Assembly: GCF_003852405.1 (NCBI RefSeq)
Contig: NZ_QAJM01000008.1
Coordinates: forward strand, 102,567 to 166,566
DNA from: Pseudomonas sp. KBW05
Lineage (GTDB): Bacteria > Pseudomonadota > Gammaproteobacteria > Pseudomonadales > Pseudomonadaceae
Direction: 5' to 3'
DNA length: 64,000 nucleotides
The notes beneath the pieces were generated by a model, which did not search any database, had not been told where the DNA came from, and saw nothing but the letters and a program-made list of their open reading frames with translations. The position numbers were made by a program, and so were the translations under genes. This document shows positions 18,501 to 27,787 of the stretch, piece after piece; the stretch's first letter is position 1, and each line of letters begins with the position of its first letter.

Positions 18501-19490
18501 ATGGCCCGTATTGTCAGGATTCACGCCTACGGCGACGCAAGCGTCTTGCAACTGGAAAACATCGACGTCCCGGCACCGGCGGCCGATGAAGTGCAAATCC
18601 AGGTCAAGGCCTTCGGCCTCAACCGCGCCGAAGTGATGTTCCGCAACCACGCCTACCTGCAAGAAGCCGAGTTCCCCAGCCGCCTGGGCTATGAAGCGGC
18701 TGGCGTGGTGAGCGCCGTCGGCGCCGACGTCCGCGACTTCCTGGTGGGCGATGCCGTCAGCGTCATCCCACCGCTCGATATCGCCCGCTGGGGCACCTAC
18801 GGCGAAGTGGCCAACGTGCCCGCCTACCTCACCGTCAAACACCCGCAAAACCTCAGCTTCGTCCAGGCCGCCGCATCGTGGATGCAATACGTCACCGCCT
18901 GGGGCGCCTTGGTGGAACAAGCCAAACTGACCCAAGGCGACTTCGTGTTGGTCACCGCCGCCTCCAGCAGCGTCGGCCTCGCCGCCTTCCAGATCGCCCG
19001 CAGCGTCGGCGCCACCGCCATCGCCGTGACCCGCACCCGCGCGAAAAAACAGGCATTGCTGGAAGCCGGCGCCGCGCACGTGATCGTCAGCGATGAAGAA
19101 GACCTGGTGGAACGCGTGATGGCACTCACCAACGGCCAAGGCGCCCGCGTGGTGTTCGACCCCATTGGCGGGCCGGGCTTTGAGGCACTCACCCAGAGCA
19201 TGGCCCAGGGCGGGATATTGCTGGAGTACGGCGCGTTGAGTTCGGAGCCGACGCCGTTTCCGTTGTTTACGGTGCTAGGCAAATGTTTGACGCTGAAGGG
19301 GTATTTGTACGCGGAGATTGTGGCCGACCCGGCTGCGTTGGTGCGGGCCAAGGCGTTTATCTTGGATGGGCTGGCTTCGGGGGCGTTGGCGCCGGTGATT
19401 GCCAAGACGTTTGGGTTGGATGAGGTGCAGGAGGCGCATCGGTTTTTGGAGGCGAATCAGCAGATCGGCAAGATTGTGGTGACGGTGTGA
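18501..19490 (+). CDS. Zinc-type alcohol dehydrogenase / quinone oxidoreductase family protein
   Basis: 329 residues of the MDR superfamily. The N-terminal GroES-like domain has FGLNRAEVMFRNHAYLQEAE and GYEAAGVVSAVG. The Rossmann domain contains VLVTAASSSVGLAAFQIARS for NADPH binding. The zinc ligands of true alcohol dehydrogenases are missing, which favours a quinone or enone reductase. GAGGA stands 11 bases before the ATG. Probably regulated by the divergent LysR gene. Substrate unknown. Confidence 0.88.
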   Translation: MARIVRIHAYGDASVLQLENIDVPAPAADEVQIQVKAFGLNRAEVMFRNHAYLQEAEFPSRLGYEAAGVVSAVGADVRDFLVGDAVSVIPPLDIARWGTYGEVANVPAYLTVKHPQNLSFVQAAASWMQYVTAWGALVEQAKLTQGDFVLVTAASSSVGLAAFQIARSVGATAIAVTRTRAKKQALLEAGAAHVIVSDEEDLVERVMALTNGQGARVVFDPIGGPGFEALTQSMAQGGILLEYGALSSEPTPFPLFTVLGKCLTLKGYLYAEIVADPAALVRAKAFILDGLASGALAPVIAKTFGLDEVQEAHRFLEANQQIGKIVVTV

Positions 19491-19627
19491 GGGCGATGTC
19501 CTAGGACGATTCCCAAACTTGGGTAGCGGCTTGCCCGATTGCCTACGCATGCTCCAGAATCCGCCGGCTTGTGTGCTTGGGGTGGTGGAATCTAAGGTTG
19601 CGCGGTCGCTGAATTTCTCGGTGATCG

Positions 19628-19822
19628 GGTTTAGTAGCCCACGGTTTAACCTAACAATTGCACGAGCTTCACCTGTCAGACGTTCCCGTTTGAGCTTGAT
19701 GGTGGCTGTGCGCAGGGCGCCCTCGGGCGCGCCGGTTTTGTTAGGTTCCACCGGTCTACTAACCTGCGTACAGCTACCGCCCTTTGGTTTAGTAGCGACG
19801 GGGTGGTGGCATCAGGTAAGGA
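19628..19822 (+). ncRNA. Structured leader RNA upstream of the DUF6124-like gene
   Basis: A strongly base-paired leader. AACCTAACAA (19648-19657) pairs perfectly with TTGTTAGGTT (19738-19747). Inside this stem, GCAC/GTGC, CACC/GGTG and GCGCC-CTCG-GGCGC elements can form side stems. CTACTAACC (19756-19764) can pair, with one bulge, with either of two direct copies of GGTTTAGTAG (19628-19637 and 19786-19795). CCACC (19748-19752) can also pair with GGTGG just before the ribosome site AAGGA (19818-19822). This alternative pairing suggests a switch controlling translation of the gene at 19831. The structures are seen by eye; regulatory function is inference. Confidence 0.5.
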
Positions 19823-19830
19823 ACTTAACG

Positions 19831-20061
19831 ATGGTTAACGATTCAACCACGCTCTTCACCGTCTCTACCGACGCCAGCAACGAAACTCTCATCACCAACA
19901 GCTATGAGACATTCACGTCAGTCAGCACACTGCTGCTTGATCTATCCGAAGATTTGAACGGAAAACATCGCGACATCGCGCTGGCAATTCACCAATTGAG
20001 TGAGTTGGGAGTGCTACTGACAGCCAAGCTCCTAGACCGTGAAGCACCTTGCACTAGCTGA
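19831..20061 (+). CDS. Small DUF6124/DUF3077-like protein
   Basis: 76 residues starting MVNDSTTLFTVSTDASNETL. The pattern LFTV...D...ETLITNSYETFTSVSTLLLDLSEDL then HRDIALAIHQLSELGVLLT resembles the small helical DUF6124/DUF3077 proteins that occur in many copies in Pseudomonas genomes and whose function is unknown. The ATG at 19831 has AAGGA at 8-12 bases before it. The frame continues upstream for 104 codons, but that part is the structured leader and I judge it untranslated. Confidence 0.7.
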   Translation: MVNDSTTLFTVSTDASNETLITNSYETFTSVSTLLLDLSEDLNGKHRDIALAIHQLSELGVLLTAKLLDREAPCTS

Positions 20062-20247
20062 TCACTAGCCAGCCAGAACGCGACCCGGCCTGATCGCTGG
20101 GTCGTAGTATGGGAAAAGAGGACGGACTGATTTTTATAAAATAAATCCGTCACCTTTTTTCCGCCGCACGAGCTATTGCAGCATGGTCGTGTCGCACACG
20201 GTGATAACCTAACAAAATCAGCTAACAATCAAAAATACGGACAATAG

Positions 20248-20862
20248 ATGAACTCAGTTCAGATGTATCACAATCTCATGCAACGGATACGCGCTCGGTT
20301 TGACGTAATAGAGCTACTTCATATCTCGGAAGGCGAGTCTTTCACCCGCGCAGAGTCAGCCGCGTTCCAGGGGCGAAAAATAGTCGAAGGGATAGCGTAT
20401 GCCTGCCTTATCGCAATCGAACATGGCGCTCAGCAGATACCTCGCGATGCAAAAAAGCAGTGGAACGCTGAAAAGATACTCAAGAATCTGAAATCCAAGG
20501 GTTTTGAAACTCTTCCAAGTCCAAGCACTATCCGTTCGGCAACCGAACAAGAGCGGGCAGACGGGTACGCCATTGTCGTCGAAGGCATACCTAAAAACCG
20601 CCTCACTCATGATCAAATTTCTGAAATTTACCAACGGCTACATGCTTGGCTTCATGAGGCGAATCCGTATGTATACGGCAGCTCTGACGCTTTCGGCACT
20701 GATAAGGCCGCAGTATTGTGGAAAGACCTGAGCGATTTAAAAACATTTTTGAAGCAACACTTAATCTCAGTACAAGGCGAAGCCATGTACTGCACATTAT
20801 GGGACGTAAACGATGATCAAACGAAAATACTACCTCTGAGCAAATTTAATCTTGGTCCCTAA
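20248..20862 (+). CDS. Hypothetical protein, accessory gene
   Basis: 204 residues, soluble, no signal or membrane segment. I do not recognise a family. The N-terminal half (about 1-60) looks helical (SFTRAESAAFQGRKIVEGIAYACLIAIEHG); Trp, His and Asp residues cluster in the C-terminal half (HAWLHEANPYVYG). Base and codon use is clearly more AT-rich than the neighbours, and there is no good ribosome site before the ATG (ACAATAG). Both points suggest horizontal acquisition. The 186-bp gap upstream is also AT-rich and holds no visible gene. Confidence 0.65.
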   Translation: MNSVQMYHNLMQRIRARFDVIELLHISEGESFTRAESAAFQGRKIVEGIAYACLIAIEHGAQQIPRDAKKQWNAEKILKNLKSKGFETLPSPSTIRSATEQERADGYAIVVEGIPKNRLTHDQISEIYQRLHAWLHEANPYVYGSSDAFGTDKAAVLWKDLSDLKTFLKQHLISVQGEAMYCTLWDVNDDQTKILPLSKFNLGP

Positions 20863-20940
20863 CTAGGTATCAGCTCTGGCTCGGGAACGGACAATCATCC
20901 ATGACAGCTTGTGCCCCCTTCGTGGCAAACAACTAGCCCC

Positions 20941-22779
20941 CTACCTCCCCAACAACTCCCTAACCCTCCCCCCCAACACCTCCACCGCAAACGGCTTCGT
21001 CAACACCCCCATCCCCGCCCCCAACTGCCCATACCCCATCACCGCATTCTCCGCATACCCCGTAATAAACAACGTCTTCAACCCCGGCCGCAGCGCCATC
21101 CCCGCCTCCGCCATCTGCCGCCCATTCATCCCGCCCGGCAAGCCCACGTCCGTCACCAGCAAATCAATATGCACATCCGAGCGCAGCAGTTTCAGCCCCG
21201 CCGCGCTGTCAGCCGCTTCGATGACGGTGTAGCCCAGTTCCCCGAGCACATCCGCGAGGAGCATGCGCACGGTGGATTCGTCGTCCACCAGCAACACGGT
21301 TTCGCCGTGTTGGGCGACTTCAATCGGGGTCTGCCCTGGCGTCAGTTCATCCCCCGGCGCCGCGCCGTGGTGGCGTGGGAGGTAGAGGGACACGCAGGTG
21401 CCCTCGCCCACGGCGGACTGGATGTGCACCTGCCCGCCCGATTGTTGGGCAAACCCGTAGATCATGGACAGGCCCAAGCCCGTGCCTTGGCCGATGGGTT
21501 TGGTGGTGAAGAAGGGTTCGAACACGTGGGCCATGACGTCTGGCGACATGCCAGTGCCGGTGTCGGTCACGCTCAGGCGCAGGTAGGGGCCTTCGGTGAG
21601 GTCGTGGGCGCGGGCGGTGTTTGGGTCGAGCCAGAGGTTGGCGGTTTCCAGTTGGATGCGGCCGCCTTCGGGCATGGCGTCGCGGGCGTTGATGCACAGG
21701 TTGAGCAGGGCATTTTCCAGTTGGCTGACGTCGACGAAGGCGGTCCAGGCGTCAACGGCGCCCAGGGTTTCGATCTGGATGCCGGGGCCGGCGGTGCGTT
21801 GGATGAGTTCGGCCATGCCGTACATCAGGGTGTTGACGTTGGTGGCGCGCGGTTCCAGGGTTTGCCGGCGGGAGAAGGCCAGCAGGCGTTGGGTGAGGAC
21901 GGCGGCGCGCTTGGCCGAGCCTTGGGCGGCGACCATGTATTTGTCGACGTCGCTGAGGCGGCCCTGGTGAATACGCCGGTTCATCAGTTCGAGGGCGCCG
22001 GAGATGCCGGCGAGCAGGTTGTTGAAGTCGTGGGCCAGGCCGCCGGTGAGTTGGCCGACGGCTTCCATTTTCTGCGATTGGCGCAGTTTTTCTTCGGCCT
22101 GCATCAGCATGGCGGTGCGTTCGGCCACGCGCTGCTCAAGGGTTTCGTTGAGGGCGCGCAGTTGGGCTTCGGCGTCGCGCAGGGCCTCGTCGGCGATGGT
22201 GCGTTCGAGCAGGTCGGCGGCTTGGCGGGCGAGGATGTCGAGCAGGCGCAGGTCGCGTTCGGACGGTTGGTGCGGCGTGCTCCAGTGGGTGGAGATCATG
22301 CCGAGCAGGCGCCCGTCGCGCGAGCGCAAGGGCGTGGTCTGGGCCGAACGGATGCCCGCGCGGCGGAAGGCGATCAGGTCTTCGGTGCCGGCGATGTCGG
22401 CCCATTCTTCGAAGTCGGGGATGATGGCGCGCTGGCCCAACTGCAGGGCCATGGTGCAGCTGCTGTAGGCCATTGGACTCACCCATTGCCAGAATCCTAC
22501 GGCCTCGGGCGGCAAGCCCCGTGAGCACAGCAGTTGCAGTTCGCCGCCATGGCCGGACGGATGGCCTTGAGGGCAGAGCAGCTGCATAGTGCCGAATTGC
22601 GAGCCGGTGATGGACACGGCGGCATCGACGATCTTGCCGTAGAGGGCTTCGAGGTCTTGCTCGCCGATCAGGTCCAGGCTGATGCGGTGCAGGAACTCGA
22701 TGTCCGACAGCGCGGTTTCCGAGTCGCGGGAAGATCCACGGGGGAAGGCGGCCGGGAAGGCGGTGCGTAGGGTTTTCAT
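20941..22779 (-). CDS. GAF-containing hybrid sensor histidine kinase/response regulator
   Basis: 612 residues, cytoplasmic. GAF domain at about 30-190. A coiled coil at about 195-235 leads into a HisKA domain with the phosphoacceptor His250 in GGLAHDFNN. The ATPase domain (about 290-480) shows the N box [11 protein letters not shown] and G boxes DTGTGM and [13 protein letters not shown]-terminal receiver (about 495-612) has the phospho-Asp in [11 protein letters not shown] and the conserved Lys in LTKPF. No DNA-binding output domain is attached, so it may pass phosphate to a separate protein or act by feedback. It stands alone; the partner is unknown. Confidence 0.92.
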   Translation of the reverse strand: MKTLRTAFPAAFPRGSSRDSETALSDIEFLHRISLDLIGEQDLEALYGKIVDAAVSITGSQFGTMQLLCPQGHPSGHGGELQLLCSRGLPPEAVGFWQWVSPMAYSSCTMALQLGQRAIIPDFEEWADIAGTEDLIAFRRAGIRSAQTTPLRSRDGRLLGMISTHWSTPHQPSERDLRLLDILARQAADLLERTIADEALRDAEAQLRALNETLEQRVAERTAMLMQAEEKLRQSQKMEAVGQLTGGLAHDFNNLLAGISGALELMNRRIHQGRLSDVDKYMVAAQGSAKRAAVLTQRLLAFSRRQTLEPRATNVNTLMYGMAELIQRTAGPGIQIETLGAVDAWTAFVDVSQLENALLNLCINARDAMPEGGRIQLETANLWLDPNTARAHDLTEGPYLRLSVTDTGTGMSPDVMAHVFEPFFTTKPIGQGTGLGLSMIYGFAQQSGGQVHIQSAVGEGTCVSLYLPRHHGAAPGDELTPGQTPIEVAQHGETVLLVDDESTVRMLLADVLGELGYTVIEAADSAAGLKLLRSDVHIDLLVTDVGLPGGMNGRQMAEAGMALRPGLKTLFITGYAENAVMGYGQLGAGMGVLTKPFAVEVLGGRVRELLGR

Positions 22780-22886
22780 GGGGGCTCCGGGGAGCTGGCA
22801 TTGAGCTATTAGCAGGTTATCAGCAAAGCTGTGACCACGCGAAACAGGGAGACGTTCGGTGGTGAAAGCTTTCTTTTACCCCCTGC

Positions 22887-23495
22887 TCAACTGTGGATCG
22901 GCAACGCCAACCCGAACACCACAAAAAACCCACCACACACCTTATTGAACCGCCGCCCAGTCCGCGCCAACCACGGCCGCACCCGATGCGCAGCGCTGGC
23001 CACCATGTATTCAACGCAAAACTCCACCACGGCGTAGGTCAGCGCAATCGCCGCCGTCTGCGCGATAAGGTTCCTGTGGGGGTCGAGAAAAGGCGGAATA
23101 AACGCCGTAAACAACAGCAGCGCCTTGGGATTTGAAAGGGCCGACACCAACCCTTGGCGGAACAACGACCAGCGCCGCAGGCTTGGCACCCCGGCCATCT
23201 CCAGGCTAACGGGCGCAGACCGCCACAGCCCGAACCCCAACCACACCAGATACAGCCCGCCCCCAATCTTCAAGGCCGTGAACCAGCCGGCCGAAGCCTG
23301 GATCAGCGCCCCCAACCCCAACGCGCACAGCGACAGCACCAGGGCAAAGCCGAGCACGCCGCCGCTGATGGTGAACAGCGTCCGGCGGCGCCCGTGAATC
23401 GCGCCGTGGGTCAGCGCCAACAAGGCATTGGGCCCCGGCACGACCGCGATGCCGCAGCAGGTAATCAGGTACAGCAACCAGGTTTCGAAGGGCAT
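22887..23495 (-). CDS. LysE/RhtB-family amino acid exporter
   Basis: 202 residues with about six membrane segments, starting MPFETWLLYLITCCGIAVVPGPNALLAL. The VVPGPN stretch is the LysE hallmark. Upstream in-frame codons were rejected because they lie in the divergent regulatory region. It exports amino acids or related metabolites across the inner membrane by family; substrate not predictable. Divergent from a LysR regulator, which probably controls it in the manner of LysG/LysE or ArgP/ArgO pairs. Confidence 0.9.
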   Translation of the reverse strand: MPFETWLLYLITCCGIAVVPGPNALLALTHGAIHGRRRTLFTISGGVLGFALVLSLCALGLGALIQASAGWFTALKIGGGLYLVWLGFGLWRSAPVSLEMAGVPSLRRWSLFRQGLVSALSNPKALLLFTAFIPPFLDPHRNLIAQTAAIALTYAVVEFCVEYMVASAAHRVRPWLARTGRRFNKVCGGFFVVFGLALPIHS

Positions 23496-23579
23496 GTTCA
23501 GGTCCGGCAGAGGTTGATTGATGGCTGCATCTTGCGAGGGAACAACTATCCTGAAAAGCGCATAATTCACAGCATAGTC

Positions 23580-23594
23580 ATTCGATTAACGAAT
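23580..23594. promoter_or_regulatory. Candidate LysR operator
   Basis: A 15-bp palindrome ATTCGATTAACGAAT with T-N11-A geometry lies in the 112-bp gap between the divergent lysE-type and LysR genes, 13 bp before the LysR start codon. Placement fits autoregulation; binding is inferred. Confidence 0.5.
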
Positions 23595-23607
23595 AGAGGT
23601 CAGTGCG

Positions 23608-24471
23608 ATGCCTTCCAGCGATTTGCAGATTGATTGGCTCAAGTGTTTTGTCGCGGTGGTGGACGCCGGTTCGCTGTCGGGCGCGGCTCATGAGGTCAAC
23701 CGATCGCAGTCGGCCGTGAGCATGCAGATGAAAAAACTCGAAACGGCGCTGGGGCGGCCCTTGTTGAACCGTGGCCCACGCCACCTGCAACTGACCGATG
23801 ACGGCCAGACGCTGCTGGGCTACGCACGGCGCATGCTGGCGCTGCACGCCGAGACCCAGGCGGCGTTTCACGGGGAGGCGTTGACGGGACGCATACGCCT
23901 GGGCGTCGCCGAGGACTACGCCGCCAAATACCTCACGCCGCTGCTCAAACGCTTTGCGCCACGCCACGCAGGGGTGGACATCGAACTGACCTGCGAACAA
24001 TCGACCGCACTAATCCCTCGGCTACGCAGCGGTGACCTTGACCTGGCGCTGGTATCCAGGGACTCGCCGCAAAGTGGCACGTTTCTGTTTCATGAGCCGA
24101 TGGTCTGGGTCGGCTCGCCGCAGTTCGAACTGTGGCGGCGCGACCCGCTGCCGATCGCCGTGTACGAAAGCGCCAGCCTGGCGCGGCGTTATGCGGTGAA
24201 CTCACTGGCCCAGCAGGGCCGCCAGTTCAAGGTGGTGTACAACAGCTCCAGCCTGGCGGGCCAAGTGGCGGCCGTTGAAGGCGGACTGGCGATCGCCGCA
24301 ATCACGCAGTGCACGGTGCAGCCATCGCTGCAGGTCTTGGGCAGTGAGCACGGCTTGGGAAATATCGAGCCTATGGAGGTATCGATTCTACGCAGCCGGG
24401 CCTCGCGGGGGTCCAAGGCGGTCAACAGCCTGCACGCGTTTATCATTAGTGCGCTGAGGCATCAGGCGTGA
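23608..24471 (+). CDS. LysR-family regulator of the divergent exporter
   Basis: 287 residues; HTH in residues 8-67 (CFVAVVDAGSLSGAAHEVNR) and ligand-binding domain from about 92. GAGGT lies upstream of the ATG. Its position opposite the LysE-type exporter suggests it senses the exported amino acid or metabolite. Confidence 0.9.
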   Translation: MPSSDLQIDWLKCFVAVVDAGSLSGAAHEVNRSQSAVSMQMKKLETALGRPLLNRGPRHLQLTDDGQTLLGYARRMLALHAETQAAFHGEALTGRIRLGVAEDYAAKYLTPLLKRFAPRHAGVDIELTCEQSTALIPRLRSGDLDLALVSRDSPQSGTFLFHEPMVWVGSPQFELWRRDPLPIAVYESASLARRYAVNSLAQQGRQFKVVYNSSSLAGQVAAVEGGLAIAAITQCTVQPSLQVLGSEHGLGNIEPMEVSILRSRASRGSKAVNSLHAFIISALRHQA

Positions 24472-24597
24472 TGTGCAGGCAAATGCGTCAACTCCCCGAC
24501 GGCTATTCCAAATCCATCTATAGAACTGTCAAACATGACAGTGCCCGCCTTGGCCATTGGCGTTCAGAGTGAATACACGCCAACCGAGGACCTCATC

Positions 24598-25059
24598 ATG
24601 TCCAACTCCCAATCACATACGCTGCTTTGCACAGCCCTCATGACGGTGCTGACCAGCCTGGTAGCCTGCACGCCAAGCGTTATTGCTCCAACTGCCGCCA
24701 ACATGTGCCCAGCCATTGGGAGTATTGAGCAGAGAAAGGAGGCACAAGGTTATAGCTATTTCGCCATTGCACCGGGCAACGGATGGAAAGGTGAAAATCC
24801 ACTGGCAGAGGAACACTACCTCAAGGGGATGAAGTTCGAGTCAGCTGCAATCCGAACAGGTCAGGCAGGCCCGGGTGAGCGCGAGTATTACTTCGTGGCC
24901 TGTGATTATGAGGGGCCGGAGCAATTTGCATTTTTGAGAATGTCTCAGCGGTTTCCTGTGCGCCCTAAAGCACAGGGCTCGAACTGGACCCCGGAAGACT
25001 TCTGCCGGGCAAGCTCGGTGGGCGACTGCCCGTTCACCGTGTTCAGCGCGACGCGGTGA
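24598..25059 (+). CDS. Putative lipoprotein, DUF3757-like
   Basis: 153 residues with a type II signal peptide; the lipobox LVAC places the lipid-bearing Cys near residue 23. The mature part has MCPAIGSIEQR, GYSYFAIAPGNGWKGENPL and two further Cys-containing segments (FVACDYEG, FCRASSVGDC), so disulfides are likely. The CP...Y...W..GENP pattern recalls DUF3757 proteins of Pseudomonas, function unknown. ATG at 24598 follows GAGGA; the 21 in-frame codons upstream would hide the signal peptide. Confidence 0.72.
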   Translation: MSNSQSHTLLCTALMTVLTSLVACTPSVIAPTAANMCPAIGSIEQRKEAQGYSYFAIAPGNGWKGENPLAEEHYLKGMKFESAAIRTGQAGPGEREYYFVACDYEGPEQFAFLRMSQRFPVRPKAQGSNWTPEDFCRASSVGDCPFTVFSATR

Positions 25060-25156
25060 CAATCAGGCCGCAAGCCCCACACTGGATTTTCGCCACGGCT
25101 GAAACTGTGCCCGCACCCTGCTAACCTGCGGCCCTTGCCTTTTACTGGAGCCTCCC

Positions 25157-25519
25157 GTGGCCCTATCAAAACGCGACAGCGCCCGTATCGAACGCGGCTT
25201 GGTCGCCGCGCTCACTGAGGCCTGCGAAACCGCCAAGGCGGAAATCCCGGGCTTCGATTGGCTGACCCACACCGTCAACTACGCCGACTTCCCCCAGAGC
25301 CTTGTCATCACCTGGGTGTTCGACACGCGGGCCAATAAGAATCACGCCCTGGCCACAGGTTTGGACGCACGCATCCACGAACTCACCGCCATCGCCCTGC
25401 ACGCCGCCGATATCCCGCCCGTGCCGTTGAAGCGTTGCGTGCACCTTGACAGTGAAGAAGCGTGCCAAACCCGGCACGGCGGCAACTGGCGCTTGCGCCT
25501 GACCCGCGCAGCCAACTAG
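25157..25519 (+). CDS. Conserved hypothetical protein
   Basis: 120 residues from a GTG start. No membrane segment or signal. Features: GFDWLTHTVNYADFPQSLVITWVFDT, and a C-terminal CVHLDSEEACQTRHGGNW segment with two Cys. I do not recognise a functional family. Codon use matches the core genome, so it is likely a real gene; it may form a unit with the exported protein 70 bp downstream. Confidence 0.68.
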   Translation: MALSKRDSARIERGLVAALTEACETAKAEIPGFDWLTHTVNYADFPQSLVITWVFDTRANKNHALATGLDARIHELTAIALHAADIPPVPLKRCVHLDSEEACQTRHGGNWRLRLTRAAN

Positions 25520-25589
25520 AGCCCGCCGCCCAACTGCTGGATAATGCCCTGCCCTGTCTCTCGCCTTTTTGATACGGAAATCCCGCCCC

Positions 25590-26849
25590 ATGAAGTTGCC
25601 GTTTTCCGCCGCCGCTCTAACCACCGCTCTGCTGCTGCCCACCCTCGCCCACGCCGATGATGCCGCGCTGACCGACACGCTCAAGGCCTTCACCCGCTGC
25701 GATGCGAGTTTCTTCAGCAGCCTGAACACCCACCGTGACGCCTGGCAGGCCTACGCGCCGCTCAAGCAGGAAAAAAACTTCACCTGGATCGCGGTTAAAA
25801 ATCGCATCGACCACAATGCCAACCAGGTACCGGTCAGCGCGCCGCCCATCGCCGGTTTGAAGCTGTTGTCTTACAGCGACGAAGTCACCGACCTCGGGCC
25901 GCTGGGGCTGTTTTATTACTGGGGCTTTATTGTCGACGGCGGCGTGGACGAGGTGGCCAAGCGCCTCGCGCCGCTGCTGGAACAACCGGGGGCGCTGCAA
26001 AAAGGCGACGGCGAATACACCCGCAGCGAGCTCAAGGTGGGCGACGGCTGGCAGTTCATCAAACCGCAACCGGGCAAGGCGCCGGGCATACGCCAGGTGG
26101 AACGTGTGCTGATCGTCGAGCCGGAGGGCAAGCAAGGCACGCAGTCACGGGTGAGTTGTTCGGTACAGGGTGGGGTCAACGCCGGGCTGCTGGCGCGGTT
26201 GCGGCCAGACATCGCGCCGGTGGACTACCCGCGCACGCAGGCCGAAATGAACATCAGCGATGTCGAGGTGCCGGCCAACGTGCTCCAGCAGCTTGGCGCA
26301 CCGCTGTTGCAGCCGAAATTCAAAACGCTGAGCTACACCTACCTGTCGAAGAAAGGCGACGGCAGCAAGGACCTGCCGACGTCGGTCACGTTCAAGGCCG
26401 AGGGTGGTTTGCTGGTGAAGAACGAGGTCTACGGCCAGACCTTCAACGTGGACCGCCTGACTCAAGCGGACCTGATCCAGTTGAAATCGAAAATGAACGG
26501 CGTCGGCGATGGCCGGGTGCTGCAAACCCGTGAAGCCGAACTGAAGGTGCCGGCCAGCTGGGCGCCGGGCCAGACGCTGACCGCTCGACTGCGCATGGTC
26601 AACGTGCCCGCCCGCTCCACCGACAAATCCATCGAGACGTCGTTGACCTGCACCGTCGGCGCGCGCATTCCCGCACGCCAGGTGTTTGCCGCGCTAACGG
26701 GCGACGCGATCAAACTGGCCTGCGACCAGGGTGACTACACGACCTCACGCGTGTTCATCGAAGACCTGGGCGTTGCCCTGACCCTGGAATCGACGTCGAG
26801 CCAGACGCACTATGTGAACGAATACACGGCGTTTGATGTGGTTCGCTGA
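25590..26849 (+). CDS. Exported protein of unknown function
   Basis: 419 residues with a Sec signal peptide (MKLPFSAAALTTALLLPTLAHADD, cleavage after AHA). The mature protein is beta-rich with scattered Cys (CDASFFSSL, VSCSVQGG, TSLTCTVGARIP, LACDQGDY). I see no catalytic motif. Start 25590 gives a clean signal peptide. A hairpin follows the stop. No family recognised with confidence. Confidence 0.7.
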   Translation: MKLPFSAAALTTALLLPTLAHADDAALTDTLKAFTRCDASFFSSLNTHRDAWQAYAPLKQEKNFTWIAVKNRIDHNANQVPVSAPPIAGLKLLSYSDEVTDLGPLGLFYYWGFIVDGGVDEVAKRLAPLLEQPGALQKGDGEYTRSELKVGDGWQFIKPQPGKAPGIRQVERVLIVEPEGKQGTQSRVSCSVQGGVNAGLLARLRPDIAPVDYPRTQAEMNISDVEVPANVLQQLGAPLLQPKFKTLSYTYLSKKGDGSKDLPTSVTFKAEGGLLVKNEVYGQTFNVDRLTQADLIQLKSKMNGVGDGRVLQTREAELKVPASWAPGQTLTARLRMVNVPARSTDKSIETSLTCTVGARIPARQVFAALTGDAIKLACDQGDYTTSRVFIEDLGVALTLESTSSQTHYVNEYTAFDVVR

Positions 26850-26859
26850 CGCGCAGCGA

Positions 26860-26882
26860 ATGGGGGCAAATCCTGCCCCCAT
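26860..26882. terminator. Hairpin between convergent genes
   Basis: ATGGGGGCA and TGCCCCCAT form a 9-bp perfect stem between the exported-protein gene and the convergent GST gene. No long T-run follows on either side, so termination strength is uncertain. Confidence 0.5.
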
Positions 26883-26890
26883 GAGTCGCC

Positions 26891-27517
26891 CTATTTGGCG
26901 AACGCGTACTCGCCGCCCTGCTCCACCGCCTTGCGGTACGCTGGTCGGGCCTGGAACTTCTGCACCCAGGCGGCCAGGTTCGGATAGGCCGGCAACTTGC
27001 CCTGGGCCCCGGCGACTTCGCCGATAAAGCTCATCTGGATATCCGCACCGCTCAACTCATCTCCCACCAGATACGGCGTGCGCCCCAGCACGTCGTTGAG
27101 GTAGCCCAGGTAATTGGCCACTTCCGACTCGATCCGCGGATGCAACGGCGCACCCGCCTCGCCCAGGCGGCCGACGTAGAGGTTGAGCATCAACGGCAGC
27201 ATGGCCGAGCCTTCGGCGAAGTGCAGCCATTGCACGTACTGATCGTACGTGGCAGTGGCCGGATCGGGTTGCAGGCGACCTGCGCCATGGCGGCGGATCA
27301 GGTAGTCGATGATCGCGGCGGACTCGATCAGTACCTGGCCACCGTCTTCAATCACCGGGGACTTGCCCAGCGGGTGGATGGCTTTGAGTTCCGGTGGGGC
27401 GAGGTTGGTTTTCGGGTCGCGTTGGTAGCGCTTGATCTGGTACGGCAGGCCGAGCTCCTCGAGCAGCCAGAGGATGCGTTGCGAGCGGGAGTTGTTGAGA
27501 TGATGGACGGTGATCAT
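26891..27517 (-). CDS. Glutathione S-transferase family protein
   Basis: 208 residues. N-terminal thioredoxin-fold domain begins MITVHHLNNSRSQRILWLLEEL, with a Ser in the SRSQR position used to activate glutathione and the cis-Pro region GKSPVIEDGG plus LIESAAIIDYL. The C-terminal all-helical domain runs from about residue 90. It conjugates or reduces electrophiles with glutathione by family; the substrate is unknown. Confidence 0.9.
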   Translation of the reverse strand: MITVHHLNNSRSQRILWLLEELGLPYQIKRYQRDPKTNLAPPELKAIHPLGKSPVIEDGGQVLIESAAIIDYLIRRHGAGRLQPDPATATYDQYVQWLHFAEGSAMLPLMLNLYVGRLGEAGAPLHPRIESEVANYLGYLNDVLGRTPYLVGDELSGADIQMSFIGEVAGAQGKLPAYPNLAAWVQKFQARPAYRKAVEQGGEYAFAK

Positions 27518-27609
27518 GGCAGGGCTCCGCAGGGCGAGAGAAATGGAGTGCAGCAGGAGACTACGCTATCTACTGGACATTGAAGATCTAAATGTGGGAG
27601 CACGCTTGT

Positions 27610-27697
27610 GTGGGAGCGGGCTTGCTCGCGAAGGCGGTGGTTCAGTCACCCGATGTATTGACTGACACACCGCATTCGCGAGCAAGCCCGCTCCCAC
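27610..27697. repeat. REP pair (REPIN), GCGGGCTTGCTCGC family
   Basis: Complete inverted pair. Directly left of it (27594-27609) is a truncated extra head, GTGGGAGCACGCTTGT, as if one element had inserted into or decayed next to another. Confidence 0.88.
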
Positions 27698-27705
27698 AGG
27701 AGATC

Positions 27706-27771
27706 TCAGCCCAGCCGGAATTTCGCGGTGTGGTCACTCAACGCCCAGCGGCCCTTACTCAAGGTATCCGA
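27706..27771 (-). pseudogene. Remnant 3' end of a second chemoreceptor gene
   Basis: Read on the minus strand this stretch encodes DTLSKGRWALSDHTAKFRLG and a stop, matching the last 20 residues of the intact chemoreceptor next door ([20 protein letters not shown] and stop) at 16 of 20 positions. Similarity ends abruptly at about 27771. It is flanked by a REP pair on each side. The simplest reading is the leftover tail of a tandem chemoreceptor paralogue lost by deletion or recombination. Confidence 0.75.
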
Positions 27772-27787
27772 ACAACGAAGATCAACT

